This document shows, one piece after another, positions 14,931-27,600 of a stretch of 64,000 nt of DNA. The stretch is from Chrysaora quinquecirrha. Taxonomy: Eukaryota; Cnidaria; Scyphozoa; Semaeostomeae; Pelagiidae. The position numbers were made by a program, and so were the translations under genes. The DNA lies in the NCBI GenBank assembly GCA_014526335.1, contig JACTAT010000013.1, positions 6,204,182 to 6,268,181 on the forward strand, in the 5' to 3' direction. The notes under the pieces were generated by a model. The model saw nothing but the letters and a program-made list of their open reading frames with translations. It was not told where the DNA came from and searched no databases. Each line of letters starts with the position of its first letter. The stretch's first letter is position 1.

Positions 14931-17900
14931 AAGCCTTGCCTCGAGTACTCGCCGCTGCAGATATTTCACGAAGCAGCTACACGGCTAGATATCTAGAGAG
15001 AAGCCTCTCAAACAGAAAACTGGCAAAAACAGTATTTTCGTTAAGCTCAGCATAGATAATTTTGCAACAACTGCTGGTTTCCATAAAATGCTGGATTTTG
15101 AGGCTCTCTGGCGCATTTGCAGAATTTGTTGTTCTACGAAATTGCTAAGATTAACATAGATTAAGACTAAGATGAACTAAGAGTAAGATTAAGATTAAGA
15201 CTAAGATTAATTTGACACAGTACTTTCGAAATTCTCTTGTTCCTTTTTAGCCTTAGTTTTCTATGCGAAATGAACTAACAGAGAATATGAGATGCTAAAG
15301 CGTCTCTATACCTGGTTTGATAGGAATCCTGACATCTTGCGAGTTATCTCCTGTGCAAATGCGCTTCGTTCTGGACATCAGTGATGGTAAGTCAGTTCTT
15401 TCTGCTTGACACTCTCTTGGCCTAACTCCACCTTCAGCATATTCCAATTTATCACAATAAATCTTGATAGTATTCCATGTCTGAATGTTGTATGTTAGAT
15501 AACTCAACGTGTAAATGCTTCGATATCTCATTGCATTGTCGTTCTCTCTTTCTGGGAATGATTCAAAGTTGCTGGCGATATTGGAAGCCGCTCTGTTTCC
15601 AATTTTAGCTCTAGGAAGAAGGAATATTTGCCTTAGCCATCTGAATATTGTTTGATGGAAATTGAACAGCACTTAATGTGCTAGCAATTTTGTGCTAAAA
15701 TTAATAAAATTTCTGGAATGAGGTTAAATCCGCATGTATGAAAAAGCTTTCGCGTTTGAAGTCGTTGTTAATTTTGGTTTGCCATAATTAGCAATCAGAA
15801 GGAAGAAGACATTTTGCAGGGAAGCTAGAAAGAATGCAGCAATTGCTATTTTGGACCGTAGTCATTTTCCAGTGCTAGGAACTTTTCAAATTGTTTCCAT
15901 AAAATTTCAGGTTAAATTGTCTTCAAATTTTTAGTTCTTATTTGCAGTTTATTCAATCTATTGTAAGTTGACGGTTCTAGCTCTACTCGTATGGCTCAGC
16001 ATTGGCGTATCGCAAGAGGACTGCGCTGCGATGGCCAAGAAATGAATCATTATCAAACGCCAAAGGCGAAATTAGCTATGTTCAGATTGTTTCATAGAGA
16101 GGATCATTTCTTAGCTTCGAAGAAGCTGTTACAACGCGCCTCTTTTTCCTTGCTGCTTAAGCGCTGGAAACAGGTAAAATACTGTAACTCTTACCTCATA
16201 CTTGATGCAAGCGTTTCCATTAAATCGAACTGATAGTCATAAATTTCTTCGTAAGTTGTTGTCATCTTTGCTATGCTTACTTTCAGTCTCCAGCAAGTAC
16301 CACTCTTTTAACGTCAGCTGCACCTACCAATGTACCAGTCGCTGTTCCAAGATTCAGGATGATGTCACATGCAGTGTCCACGACGTTGTCCCAATATGAA
16401 TCCATTTCTGCCAGTTCAGGTCTTTTCACTTGTGGGCTGTAATCTGTATACATTTGTATGAACTGTCGTTTCTGTCTCTCGAATTCAGCAGTGGTTGACG
16501 TTTGGGATTGTTTTACTAAATCCATGACTTTTTTATGTAATCGGAATTTCCAGCAAATCTGGTGCCCATATCTGTTGCTTTGTTAATAAGAGTTTGCATT
16601 TGATCCATCAGATTGTTGGCAATATTCAGGTTGGATACAGCAACTGTCCATTCGGCCGTCGCACTCGCAATGTCTCCGAGGCTTGATCCACCAAAAAGTG
16701 TCTTCAAGGGATTGCATGCTTCAGCTATAGCCAGAGCCATTGCGGCTGTCTTCTCAGCTACCTCCGCTATCACTCCTCTGTGTACAGCCTTCAAGAGATA
16801 CGTTAGACTATCAGAATTCTCTCTGACTAGCGTCGATACTGTTCCACGATATTTGGTTATCCAATCATCAATAAACGCAATGTCTGCTCTGGCTTTATTG
16901 TTGTTAAACCGTTGCAACTGAACAAAGTAATTCTTGAGCTCAGTGAAACGTTGATTGTTACTGTTTGTGATGTCTTCAGCGAGTGTGACTGTGGTTAGCT
17001 GGTTCTGCTGGACAACTGTTAAGATACGATTCATCTGTCTGAATTCCAGAAGTCGTTCGTAATCTGTACCAGTGCTCAGCATAACTCTTCTCCTTCCCTC
17101 GATCGTGACTCCAGAAAGTCTGAAGTAAGTCACAAGCTGGTCAAGAATTTTCTTGAAATAGCAAGCTTCAGTTGTTGTTGGGTTGCTTCCAGAACACGTC
17201 AGAATATCATCTGGTAGAAAGGTTGACAACATCTTGAGCTGCTCAAAGTCTTTGTCATGCACAAGTGCAACGATTGTGTTTATGTTGTTTTTGTAGCCAT
17301 TCGTTTTCTCTTTGCTTGCTAATTCTAACTTAGATGCGTAACGAACTGATGAATATTCAGCAAGCGCCACAAAGTTTAATCGAAGACCATCGAAGAAATT
17401 TCTTAACTTTTCATCATTCCATTTGCCAGGGGCCTGCGATTCGTCAGTGAACTTCTTCATCTTTCTTGCAAGCATAATTGCGATATCAAGATCACAGAAA
17501 TTCTTTGTCCAAGCAATGTATTGTTGAGGTGCTTGAGAACCTGAAGGGTTTTTTCGATAGCAGAGCTCTTTGATTTGATCCACCAAACCAGGACCCAATG
17601 GCTCATCTCCAATCATTGCTGCCAACTGCGAAACTTGTACACTGCCTAGAAGTGTGGAAATAAGTAAATCATGAAGAGATGTCCTGTACTATTTTTTATG
17701 CTTCGAAGTGCGAGGTGACGTAACCAATGGTTAACGTTTCTTACAGCCAGTTAGACAATGAAATTAATTCACTTTACTCTTAGCTTTCACTTGAAAGGCT
17801 TGTTTCAAAAATAATCATTTTTGGTGGTTTGCAATTTTCTTGATTGAATTTTCATACCTGTTTTAAGTTCGGCAAAGCTCTCTCTCGATAGAGCAATGAT

Positions 17901-19254
17901 GTGATTTGCTATGGCGATAGGGTTGGCTCCTTGCTATCAAACTTCAAAAATGTCTGGATGCTGACGCCAAAATGTGTACAAAATTACTTTCTGGCTTGTA
18001 GCTTCGAAATGGCCTCCCATTTTCGTTACAAGTTCATCAATATCTTCGCCGAATCGCAGTGACAATACAAATCTCCTGACAACCTGAAATTGGAAGTCAT
18101 TGGCATGAGCCAGAGTCATATCGAAGTCATTATCTACAGATACTGATATGCGGTTATATGAGCCTTAAATAAGTGCAAAAAGGCTAGTATAGCTACACAT
18201 GTAACCATTGAAGGATTTGTCTGCGTTAGAAATGATTATATGTCGTTGTGTCACAATTACATTATTGAAGGCTTTGTAACTATCATATAACCAAGATATG
18301 AGAGCGTATGGGATGAGAGCCTTTTGCTGCGTGACTTGGTGAGTTCGACGGCTATGTAACTGGACCTTCAAGAAGTCTTTAGTTCTCATATCGCATGCAG
18401 CTCAAGCAACAGTTCCATCAAATATGGTTTGCCACTTTCAATGACATCTATCAATTCTGTCTGCAACTTACTATGCAAGACAAGAATTGGACAGAAACCT
18501 TCCCTGTATTTGCTAGAGAGATCGTCTGCAATTTCATCCAAGCTCAAATCCTATTCCATGACATACCAATTGAGAAAATCTATTTATAATGCGTTTAACA
18601 TTCAAGAATTGTAAGGCTGACCAGCCCTGGACCGTTTGAGTTATAAGCCCTGGCCCTTCGTTTGTCACCGATTTCGATCCGCTAATTTCGGAATTTTTAA
18701 CTCAGTGGGATTGCCGTGAGTTTTCTGATAACTACAGTCCAAATTCGAATCCCAACAACTATGGTATGGCAACTGTGGAAACGTCTATACATGCATGCAT
18801 AAATATTGTTAATAGTGACTAAGGATATTTGAGATTACCTTGCACTCTTCATCATTTATCTTGTTAGCTTGAAAGCATGTGTCTCGTTTATGCTTGTACT
18901 TTTTTAAGATGCTTTTTATATCTGCATTTCCTCTAAAGAAACCTTTGTAGCAGCTTTTTACCAAAGCTTTATCTGAGGAAGTTGTTGCCATCTGAAAGCA
19001 TCCGCAATATGTTGACCAAGAAACATCGCTGAGACTCCTAGAATCTGGTTCCGTTTGTTTGTTGCTTTTGGAAGATTGAAGTCTTCCAGATTCTACTTTG
19101 GCAATCACGGCACATGATAGCAAGAGGCCTATAGCCAAATGGAAATTCATTTTTTCGTGTTTTTGTCCCTGTAGTTGAAAATTAGAAGAAGAAGGTACTC
19201 ACTTTCAGACAACTTTGATTTAACAGCATTGATTGACTTAAGATTAGAATTACA

Positions 19255-19340
19255 AAATGTGCTTCGATTTAATGGAGACCCTTGCATCAAGTATAAGGTA
19301 AGAGTGACCAGATTCATAACCATTATCAGTGGCCTTTGGC
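19255..19340 (+). other. Inverted scrap of exon 3 end plus intron 3, upstream of copy B
   Basis: TTCGATTTAATGGAGACCCT, then GCATCAAGTATAAGGTAAGAG and ATTCATAACC, match the 3' end of exon 3, its donor and the first bases of intron 3. They are on the plus strand, opposite to the gene. The donor-adjacent ATGAGGTGAG of the genes is ATAAGGTAAG here. The match is closer to the C/D/E intron than to B's own. Equivalents are at 30414-30500 and 41578-41665; none is seen upstream of E. Confidence 0.8.
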
Positions 19341-21666
19341 CCCATATACACGAGCAGAATTTTAAGCAAATGTGGTCATTTAAAGGATTAACAGACTGCC
19401 GATCCGTGTCTTTGGTCCTTTTTGTCAATTTTTCTCGACCCAAAATTTGATCACATGTCGAAGGCACCGCTTAAGCAACATGGTCTGGTCAGGAGGTGCT
19501 CAATTTGCTTGAAATTTGCTTGAACTATTGTTTCTCTAATCTTTATGACCGTTTTCGATTAACCTGGAGAGACCTGACTGACCAAGAGTTTGATTTTGGT
19601 TGAAATTGAGAAGCGTAGTTGCTGCAATTGGAAACGGATATGCAAATAGGCTGATGTTGGTGGTCCTGGTATGCAATTAACTGCTTTCGCAAAATCGAGA
19701 AATGCAGGACGGTAGCCTTTCGGTTTGAGAGCTTCAACATCGGCCCACATCGGCCAGAGTTACGGTTTTTTGGATAATAAGACATGGTTCATATTTCTTT
19801 AATCTTTCCAACACAATATCTTCATTGAAGCTATATTTTCATTGACATTTTTGTGCTCGATATTGCCGACTGTAATAAAGGCTGATAAGTAATAATGTAT
19901 GGTTGATATGTTTGAGACCTAAAGCATACATAGCCCTTGAAATGATAAACTTTTCATGGCGTATTTTTCGGACCAGGCTGCTGTTTAGAGAACAGTAAAT
20001 GGCTTTTTGCTCGACTTAGTCGAATAGACCCAATTTAACAATTTAGATATTGTATTGCTAGTATGTCTATGACAGATATTTCGAACTAGAAGGTGTGATA
20101 TTATTGTGTAATTAAAAATCGATTAGGTAGATCAAATGCCACACTGCGACCCTTACCTCTCGCTCAGCCAACTCTTCTCAATGAACAATGAACTCTTCTA
20201 TCGTCTTCCAACTGAACCAAATCTCAGAAGGTTGGTGCTATTTTCTGCAATCAATTCATGTACTTACTATAATGGCTGTGATCGTGACCCGTGATTGTGA
20301 GTTTCTGGTAACTCTTTTCAGACCTACAAACATCTTTCACTAATCAATTATAAGTTAGACAGCCGTAGTAGGCAAACCCGTATTTTCTTTGCTAAGATCA
20401 TCTTTGGTCTAAGTTAGAGGCTAGTTTCTTTTCAAATTCTCGGAAAATCTTCCTCGGAAAGGAACGTTTTCGACTCGCGAAACGCAAGGGATAGGTTTTG
20501 TCGGAATTTTCTTGTTTTATGTTGTTCAAACGGGCATTGTTTCATTGTTTGTGATGATGCATTGTGAAAAGTATTGTTTGTCTATTGTTATCTATTGTAA
20601 TGCAAGAAATCGATTGTTCCTTTGTCTCCCTCATTAATTTCTATTGTTCTTTTTCCGCTTCATGTATCTATGCTCGAGTCTACGTCCTATGTCTGTTGGG
20701 TTAATGATTGAATTTCGGCGACGAATGGCCGACGGCTTTTAAAATTGGTCTTGCCCCTATTTCACGGGGTGATCCAAACATGAAGCTATTATTGATACAG
20801 ATATAGCAGAATGCCAGAATATCTAACAAAGATAATTCTTCACATCATATTTTGCACAAGTTAGTTGCGTTTACAATTCTTGTGTGTAATGTAGTGATTT
20901 GATTGACTTTTGTAATTAGCTTTATCATGCTATGCACAGCATGATCGGACAAATCTCCAACCCTGAAAGGCGATTCACCACAATTCTGAGTAGTGAAACT
21001 ATGAAGCTAAGTTATCCGCCCCTTAGCCAATTTCATTGCCGATGCTATGATGCTGAGAAAACTACAGTTGAATGCCAGTTAGCCTCCTTCATGCTCCAAA
21101 CACAACAATTTGATTAAAAAAATATTGTTCTGTTGATGCCGTTTTTGGCTTTTGCTGTATTAAGCTTTTCTCTTTTTATCTTCTGTTAGTTTTGTACTTT
21201 TTGTACTTTTTGCCTGTATTTTTGTTTTATTTGTTTGTTTTAATTTAGCTGCTATATACCAAACAATGTAGGTAGTGCATTTGCTTATGATGATGATGAG
21301 TAGTCTTGATCAGAATGGGGAAACGAACGAATGTAACTTGGTGATCTACTCTTGTTGATTCTTGAATATAATATATAAGTGTTTCAGTTTATACATATCG
21401 TTTCTGTGTTTTTTATCAACAAGGAGCATTATATTGTGGAATGTAAATTGTCATTTTAAAAGAGTAACGTTTTAAGAAGGGGAAAAAGCAACAACGCACT
21501 TTCTTTATTGCTGCAACAATATGTAATTGAGAAATATCAATAAATTATGTTTTGTCTATTTACGTCTATTTTTTAACTATTTATTTCATTTTTGCATGTA
21601 TTTTTATCTACTTGTTTCATCTATTAACTATTTAATTTCTATTTAGTTAGTCATTTTGTTGACTTT
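19341..21666. other. Array spacer between copies C and B
   Basis: No convincing gene. It includes the likely promoter and 5' untranslated exon(s) of copy B near its left end and the 3' flank of copy C at its right end, with minus-strand AATAAA at 21580-21585. A minus-strand open stretch at about 19560-19770 is conserved in all three spacers and ends at a possible donor (CTCCAGGTAAAT; GTTAAT in B). It could be a 5' exon. Confidence 0.5.
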
Positions 21667-24600
21667 TCAATCATCTACCATGAGTGCATCGGTATTCTTC
21701 TCACAATAATAACCTTTCAGATTTGACTGAGAGCCAGCAGGGCATGGAGTACACTGATTAGCCGTCACTGAAAAGTAATCATTTCCTGTACAGCATTTGC
21801 GAGATTTCCTGCCTCTTGCGAATGCAGTTGTAGATCTTTTGTAGCCGAGGAGACAACGCGCAATATGTCACCTGAAATGAAATGTTTCTTAGATCAATTA
21901 TGATAGATGAAAGAATGATAGATAACAATGACTCATTGCAGGAGTATGAGCATGACGACTGGGGTTAATACAGTCCATAGGTTTAAAGAACATTTGTACG
22001 TGGCATTGTATTTTAGCACATGAGGCATTGCAATATAGCAATTCAAAATTAGTAATTGCATTTTAGTGATTGCATTTTAGCTCTTGCTGCGCGTTTCTGA
22101 AGCAACTCTTCATATTTGGGATGCAATTTGCTTTTGAGACCATCGAGACCATTCAATTGACCATGTGGTAGCAGCTTTTATTGATTTGAAAAGAAGTATT
22201 TTTTTGGAGATCCTTCCCAATTCCAAAGGAGTCCACATAGCAACTCCGTGCTTTTGGGGGTACATCTAGTTTCTAAGCTGAACATGCAGAACATCATCAA
22301 TGTGCTGCCAGCCCCATCAATCTTATAGAATTTTTTTTCTTTCAAGCCGACAACAATGAGCGCAGAAGCCATTCCTATAGGACTACCCATAGCGACTCCA
22401 TCAAATTTATTTCACATCTTGTTGTAGCTTAATTTCATCAACCTGGTGTGTAACCATTTTAGAACAAGGTAATAAACACTTTCAATGCGATGTCTTGTCA
22501 AGATTTCAATCGAAGCTGGTTAATGTGAAACGTAATGGTCAATTCGTCAATTTATCAAAAAAGCTTGAAAATGACATCGGCCTGATGTCAGCTCTAGTTA
22601 AGCCAGTTTTTCTGTGTATGTGGATTTTATTTAGCTATTCTGTTACAAACACAGGTGCTAATTCTGCAACCTTTTGATAGGTTCAACACAGAAACATGAA
22701 CAGAGTGGCGTAAGGCTGTGCAGACATAGGCCGGAAAGATTTTAAATGCTGGTTAAATTTCAGTTTAAACAGGAATAATGGTGGAGAGATATTAGGTATT
22801 ATCAAGCGAGGAAAGGTGGCTTGATGCACTTCCAGTTCATATAGTAGATGTTAAAAAGTGTGCTGTAAGACTTTATATGTATCACTTCGGTCATGCCACC
22901 AGTCTAACTGTCTACAAAGTCTCACAGTTTCTTGAATAGGCTTACACATTAGACTGTAAAGTGTAGACCAATAAAGTGTCAATAAGATAAAATATCTTTA
23001 CCTTTGCTTTGAGGTACATATCATTGTTAGCGGGTTCTGGAATTGGTGTATCACGGTAACCATCGATTTTGAATCTGAAGCGTGCATAGACACTTGGCTG
23101 CAAAGAACCGGCTGGGTCATCTGTTCTTGTTGTAACACGGCATGGTTTAACCAGAGGGCTCGATCGGCATATGGTATATGGATTTGTGAACCTCTTACTT
23201 TCTTCGCAGGATGCTTCGTAACCTTCTTTAAATTTGCTGTCTCTAGCTACGTCTGGTAGGATGTACTGGGTGCAGCGAGGACATGGATCAAGGACGTTTT
23301 CTCCTGTGAATTGAAGTGAGAAATTGATGCAGTTAGCCGAGGTACTGGGTTACTTTTTCATGTCTAGTTCCGGATTTATCCGTATACCGTATATATTTCA
23401 TTTCGTCTTCAAGGGTTTCATGAAGGTGGTGTGGCGTCGTCGTGTCATCCAGCTGACTTGCAGCGTCAGGAGCTTAGTGTGGTGTCGAGGTCTCGATTAC
23501 AAAAGTTAACCTATAACTGAGATCCTAGCGACTGGCGCTAAAACACCATTTCACCTTCACTTTTTCTAAGGTTACAAATGTTGCTTTCCGCATTTATGCG
23601 TACAATTTTCACAACCAAATCTTGCTTTTAATCTTAACGCTGGGAGAGATTTTTTCTGGAAGGACGTAGTGATAATCCGGTCTGGAGCTTAACCCCATGC
23701 ATCTGTGCTATGCAACCACTAAATGAAACAATGTTGGTAGGATTCTATTGAAAACCAATGTGACCTCTGCATAGTAAAGATCTACGGCTTTCTTGCTGGA
23801 GAAAACTCGTCTTGTGTCCTTGTGGAATGTGGATGTAGCTAACTGCCTCTGCAGTGAAGGGAAAACTTGCTCACGTTTTCTTAGCTTTACTTAATTGGCA
23901 AGGTTGTGCCAAAGAGAACAAAGACTGTCGTGCCTCTTACCTGTAGCTACCACCTGCGAAATATACGTCACAGATTCTTCGGATACTGTTGGAAGAAACA
24001 GCTCAAAATCCTTAATGTAAATTGCTTTATCTTTTTCACTGTCTAAAATCCATTTGTTGTTAACAAGCCATTGCTTATTGGTGATTTGGAATGTAACATA
24101 TTCTCCTTTGTACAGATTTGTTATGTTCAAGAATGCAGTTTTGTCTTCACCAGGACCTGAAAGATGTATCGAAGGTTTGTCAGTTTGCTAAAATGCTAAA
24201 ATCGTACTGATTTGGCTACATTTTTTGACTAAATTTGCTCAATTTTCAGACAATTTGCTACTTAGCTCCGCACTTAGAAATGAACAGGAAATTGTCGAAA
24301 ATAATAGCGTTTTGACCCAACAGTTTTAGTTTTGATAAGTCAGTTGAAGGTTTTGTGACCTCGTGGCCTAATCCAGCTGGCTCTTGGTGTCAAGCCCCAG
24401 CTTCGGTAGCGTGGCGGGAGCCCCAGCTTCGGTAGCGTCACAGCCAAGGTCGAGGTCTCAATTGATTAACCTGCAACTGAAATCCTACCGACTGGCGCTC
24501 CTTTTGTAAGCCTTGCCTCAAGTACTCGCCGCCGCAGATATTTCACGGAGCAGCTACGCGGCTAGATATCTAGAGAGAAGCCTCTCAAGCAGAAAACTGA

Positions 24601-27600
24601 CAAAAACAATATTTTTGTTAAGCTTAGCTTAGATAATTTTGCAACAACTGCTGTTTTTCATACAATGTTGGATTTTGAAGCTGGCTGGCGCATTTGCACA
24701 ATTTGTTCTTCTACGAAATTGCTTAGATTAACATGATTAAGACTAAGATGAACTAAGAATAAGACTAAGATTAAGATTAACTTGACACAGTACTTTCTCT
24801 TGTTTCTTTTTAGCCTCAGTTTCCTTTGCTAAAAGATTTAACAGAGAATATGAGATGCTAAAGCGTTTCTATACCTGGTTTGATAGGAATCCTGACATCT
24901 TGCGAGTTATCTCCTGTACAAATGCGTTTCGTTCTGGACATCAGTGATGGTAAGTCAGTTCTTTCTGCTTGACATTCTCTTGGTCTAACCCCACCTTCAG
25001 CATATTCTAATTTATCACAATAAATCTTGATAGTATTCCATGTCTGGATGTTGTATGTTAGATAACTCAACGTGTAAATGCTTCGATATCTCATTGCATT
25101 GTCGTTCTCTCTTTCTGGGAATGATTCAAAGTTGCTGGCGATGTTTGAAGCCGCTCTGTTTCCAATTTTAGCTCTATATTAAAATAATATTAGTTTTAGC
25201 AACTTGGTAATTGCTTGGTGGAAATCAATCAAAATTTAACATAAAGACGGTTAGCATATTACAGTAGTGCTTCCATGATGAAATATCTGTGAAATGCAGA
25301 AAAATTTGTATATATGCATAAATGTTGGCATTTGCAATTATTGACAATTACGGGTAACCATGGTAACTATGGATCAATAAACAAAAGGAAGAAGATGACA
25401 ATTTGCTGGAAAGCTAGAAGGCATTCAGTAATTGCTATCTTGCTCCCAAGCAGAGTATTTGAACGCTTGTAAATTTCGAAATTGTGCTATAAAATTTCAG
25501 GTTAAATTCTCTTCAACATTGTAGTTCTAAACCCAGATTTATGTCGACATTGCGCACAGTCAGAACTAGTTGCCGACAGAAAAACGGCGGTTTTTGGAAC
25601 TTATTTATCGCAACCGACCTGCGACATATGCGCTAGTTCCTTTTGAACTAGTTCCTTTTTGACAACAGCCAGTCGTGCACAGTTCTAGAAAATTTGGCAT
25701 GTTCTATTTCTGTGGTTAGTTGACAACTGATTCCCGAAAGCTGCAGACGACCTGAACCCTCTTGCGACTGCGATCAACTGTATCCTATAAGTCATGACTT
25801 GTTGTTCCATCGTAACGATAGCTCGACATCACCTGGCTTAAGATGCGGCTTTTAAATCGATCTTAAGTTACGGCTTTTAGCCCTGCACTTATAGTTCATC
25901 GGTGGCGTATCGTAAGAGCACTGCCATCTGAAATAACAGAAAGGGCTCTCCAATCAAAAGAGTTCTCGTAAATTTCCTGTATGGGATCACGAAATGCAAT
26001 CATTTATCACAGCCAAATTATCCACGATAAGATTGTTTCAAAAAGAGAATAACTTCTTTGCTTTCAAAGGAGCTGTTGGAATGCATTTTCTCTACAGTAG
26101 AAGGGGGATCTCTTCGGTCCTTTTATCTACAGTGGAACGGGAACCTCTTTACCATGGATAACTCGAAACAGTGGAAGAATACTTTTGTCCTAAAGGCCGT
26201 TTCTTTGTAAAACAAAACTCCATACTGCGGAAACTTCGCTACAACAGGCAATAACATTTGCCTCACTTCTGTCCGTTTTATAGATATTCCACTGAGCTAT
26301 GATTACGGTTATGAATCAAGTCACTCTCACCTCATACTTGATGCAAGGGTCTCCATTAAATCGAACTGATAGTCATAAATTTCTTCGTAAGTTGTTGTCA
26401 TCTTTGCTATGCTTACTTTCAGTCTCCAGCAAGTACCACTATTTTTAACATCAGCTGCACCTACCAATGTACCAGTCGCTGTTCCAAGATTCAGGATGAT
26501 GTCACATGCAGTGTCCACGACGTTGTCCCAATATGAATCCATTTCTGCCAGTTCAGGTCTTTTCACTTTTGGGCTGTAATCTGTATACATTTGTATGAAC
26601 TGTCGTTTCTGTCTCTCGAATTCAGCAGTGGTTGACGTTTCGGATTGTTTTACCAAATCCATAACTTTCTTAATGTAATCGGAATTTCCAGCAAATCTGG
26701 TGCCCATATCTGTTGCTTTGTTAATAAGAGTTTGCATTTGATCCATCAGATTGTTTGCAATATTCAGGTTTGATACAGCAACTGTCCATTCTGCCGTCGC
26801 ACTTGCAATGTCTCCGAGGCTTGATCCACCAAAAGTGTCTTCAAGGGATTGCATGCTTCAGCTATAGCCAGAGCCATTGTGGCTGTCTTCTCAGCTACCT
26901 CCGCTATCACTCCTCTGTGTACAGCCTTCAAGAGATACGTTAGACTATCAGAATTCTCTCTGACTAGCGTCGATACTGTTCCACGATATTTGGTTATCCA
27001 ATCATCAATAAAAGCAATGTCTGCCCTGGCTTTATTGTTATTAAACCGTTGCAACTGAACAAAGTAATTCTTAAGCTCAGTGAAACGTTGGTTATTACTG
27101 TTCGTGATGTCTTCAGCTAGTGTGACTGTGGTTAGCTGGTTTTGCTGGACAACGGTTAAGATACGATTCATCTGTCTGAACTCCAGGAGTCGTTCGTAAT
27201 CTGTACCAGTGCTCAGCATAACTCTTCTCCTTCCCTCGATCGTGACCCCAGAAAGTCTGAAGTAAGTCACAAGCTGGTCAAGAATTTTCTTGAAATAGCA
27301 AGCTTCAGTTGTTGTTGGGTTGCTTCCAGAACACGTCAGAATATCATCTGGTAGAAAGGTTGACAACATCTTGAGCTGCTCAAAGTCTTTGTCATGCACA
27401 AGTGCAACGATTGTGTTTATGTTGTTTTTGTAGCCATTCGTTTTCTCTTTGCTTGCTAATTCTAACTTGGATGCGTAGCGAACTGATGAATATTCAGCAA
27501 GCGCCACAAAGTTTAATCGAAGACCGTCGAAGAAATTTCTTAACTTTTCATCATTCCATTTGCCAGGGGCCTGCGATTCGTCAGTGAACTTCTTCATCTT

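Larger units (their letters stand above)
11915..19150 (-). pseudogene. Copy B: seven-exon secreted family member with stops and frameshifts
   Basis: Exons in transcript order: 18839-19150 (signal peptide), 17858-18083, 16195-17645, 15312-15610, 14358-14573, 13256-13557, 11915-12121. Splice sites and phases match copy D. Exon 2 carries TGA TAG at 17934-17939, where C and D have TGC AAG. These are substitutions, so they are unlikely to be sequencing error. Exon 3 is 1451 nt against 1453 in D: one base is missing in the T run at 16529-16534 and another near 16306. Exons 1 and 4-7 remain open. Intron 2 is about 1 kb shorter than in C and D, and intron 3 about half their length. Intron 5 carries a SINE-like repeat split by a MITE. 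The exon 2 stops alone would truncate the product to about 165 residues. Confidence 0.85.

Noticed and set aside
19147..19467. Open frames on both strands upstream of copy B (and the same in C and D)
   Set aside because: They overlap the inverted exon scrap and spacer, have no family match, and copy number comes from the tandem duplication. The conservation is not evidence of coding.
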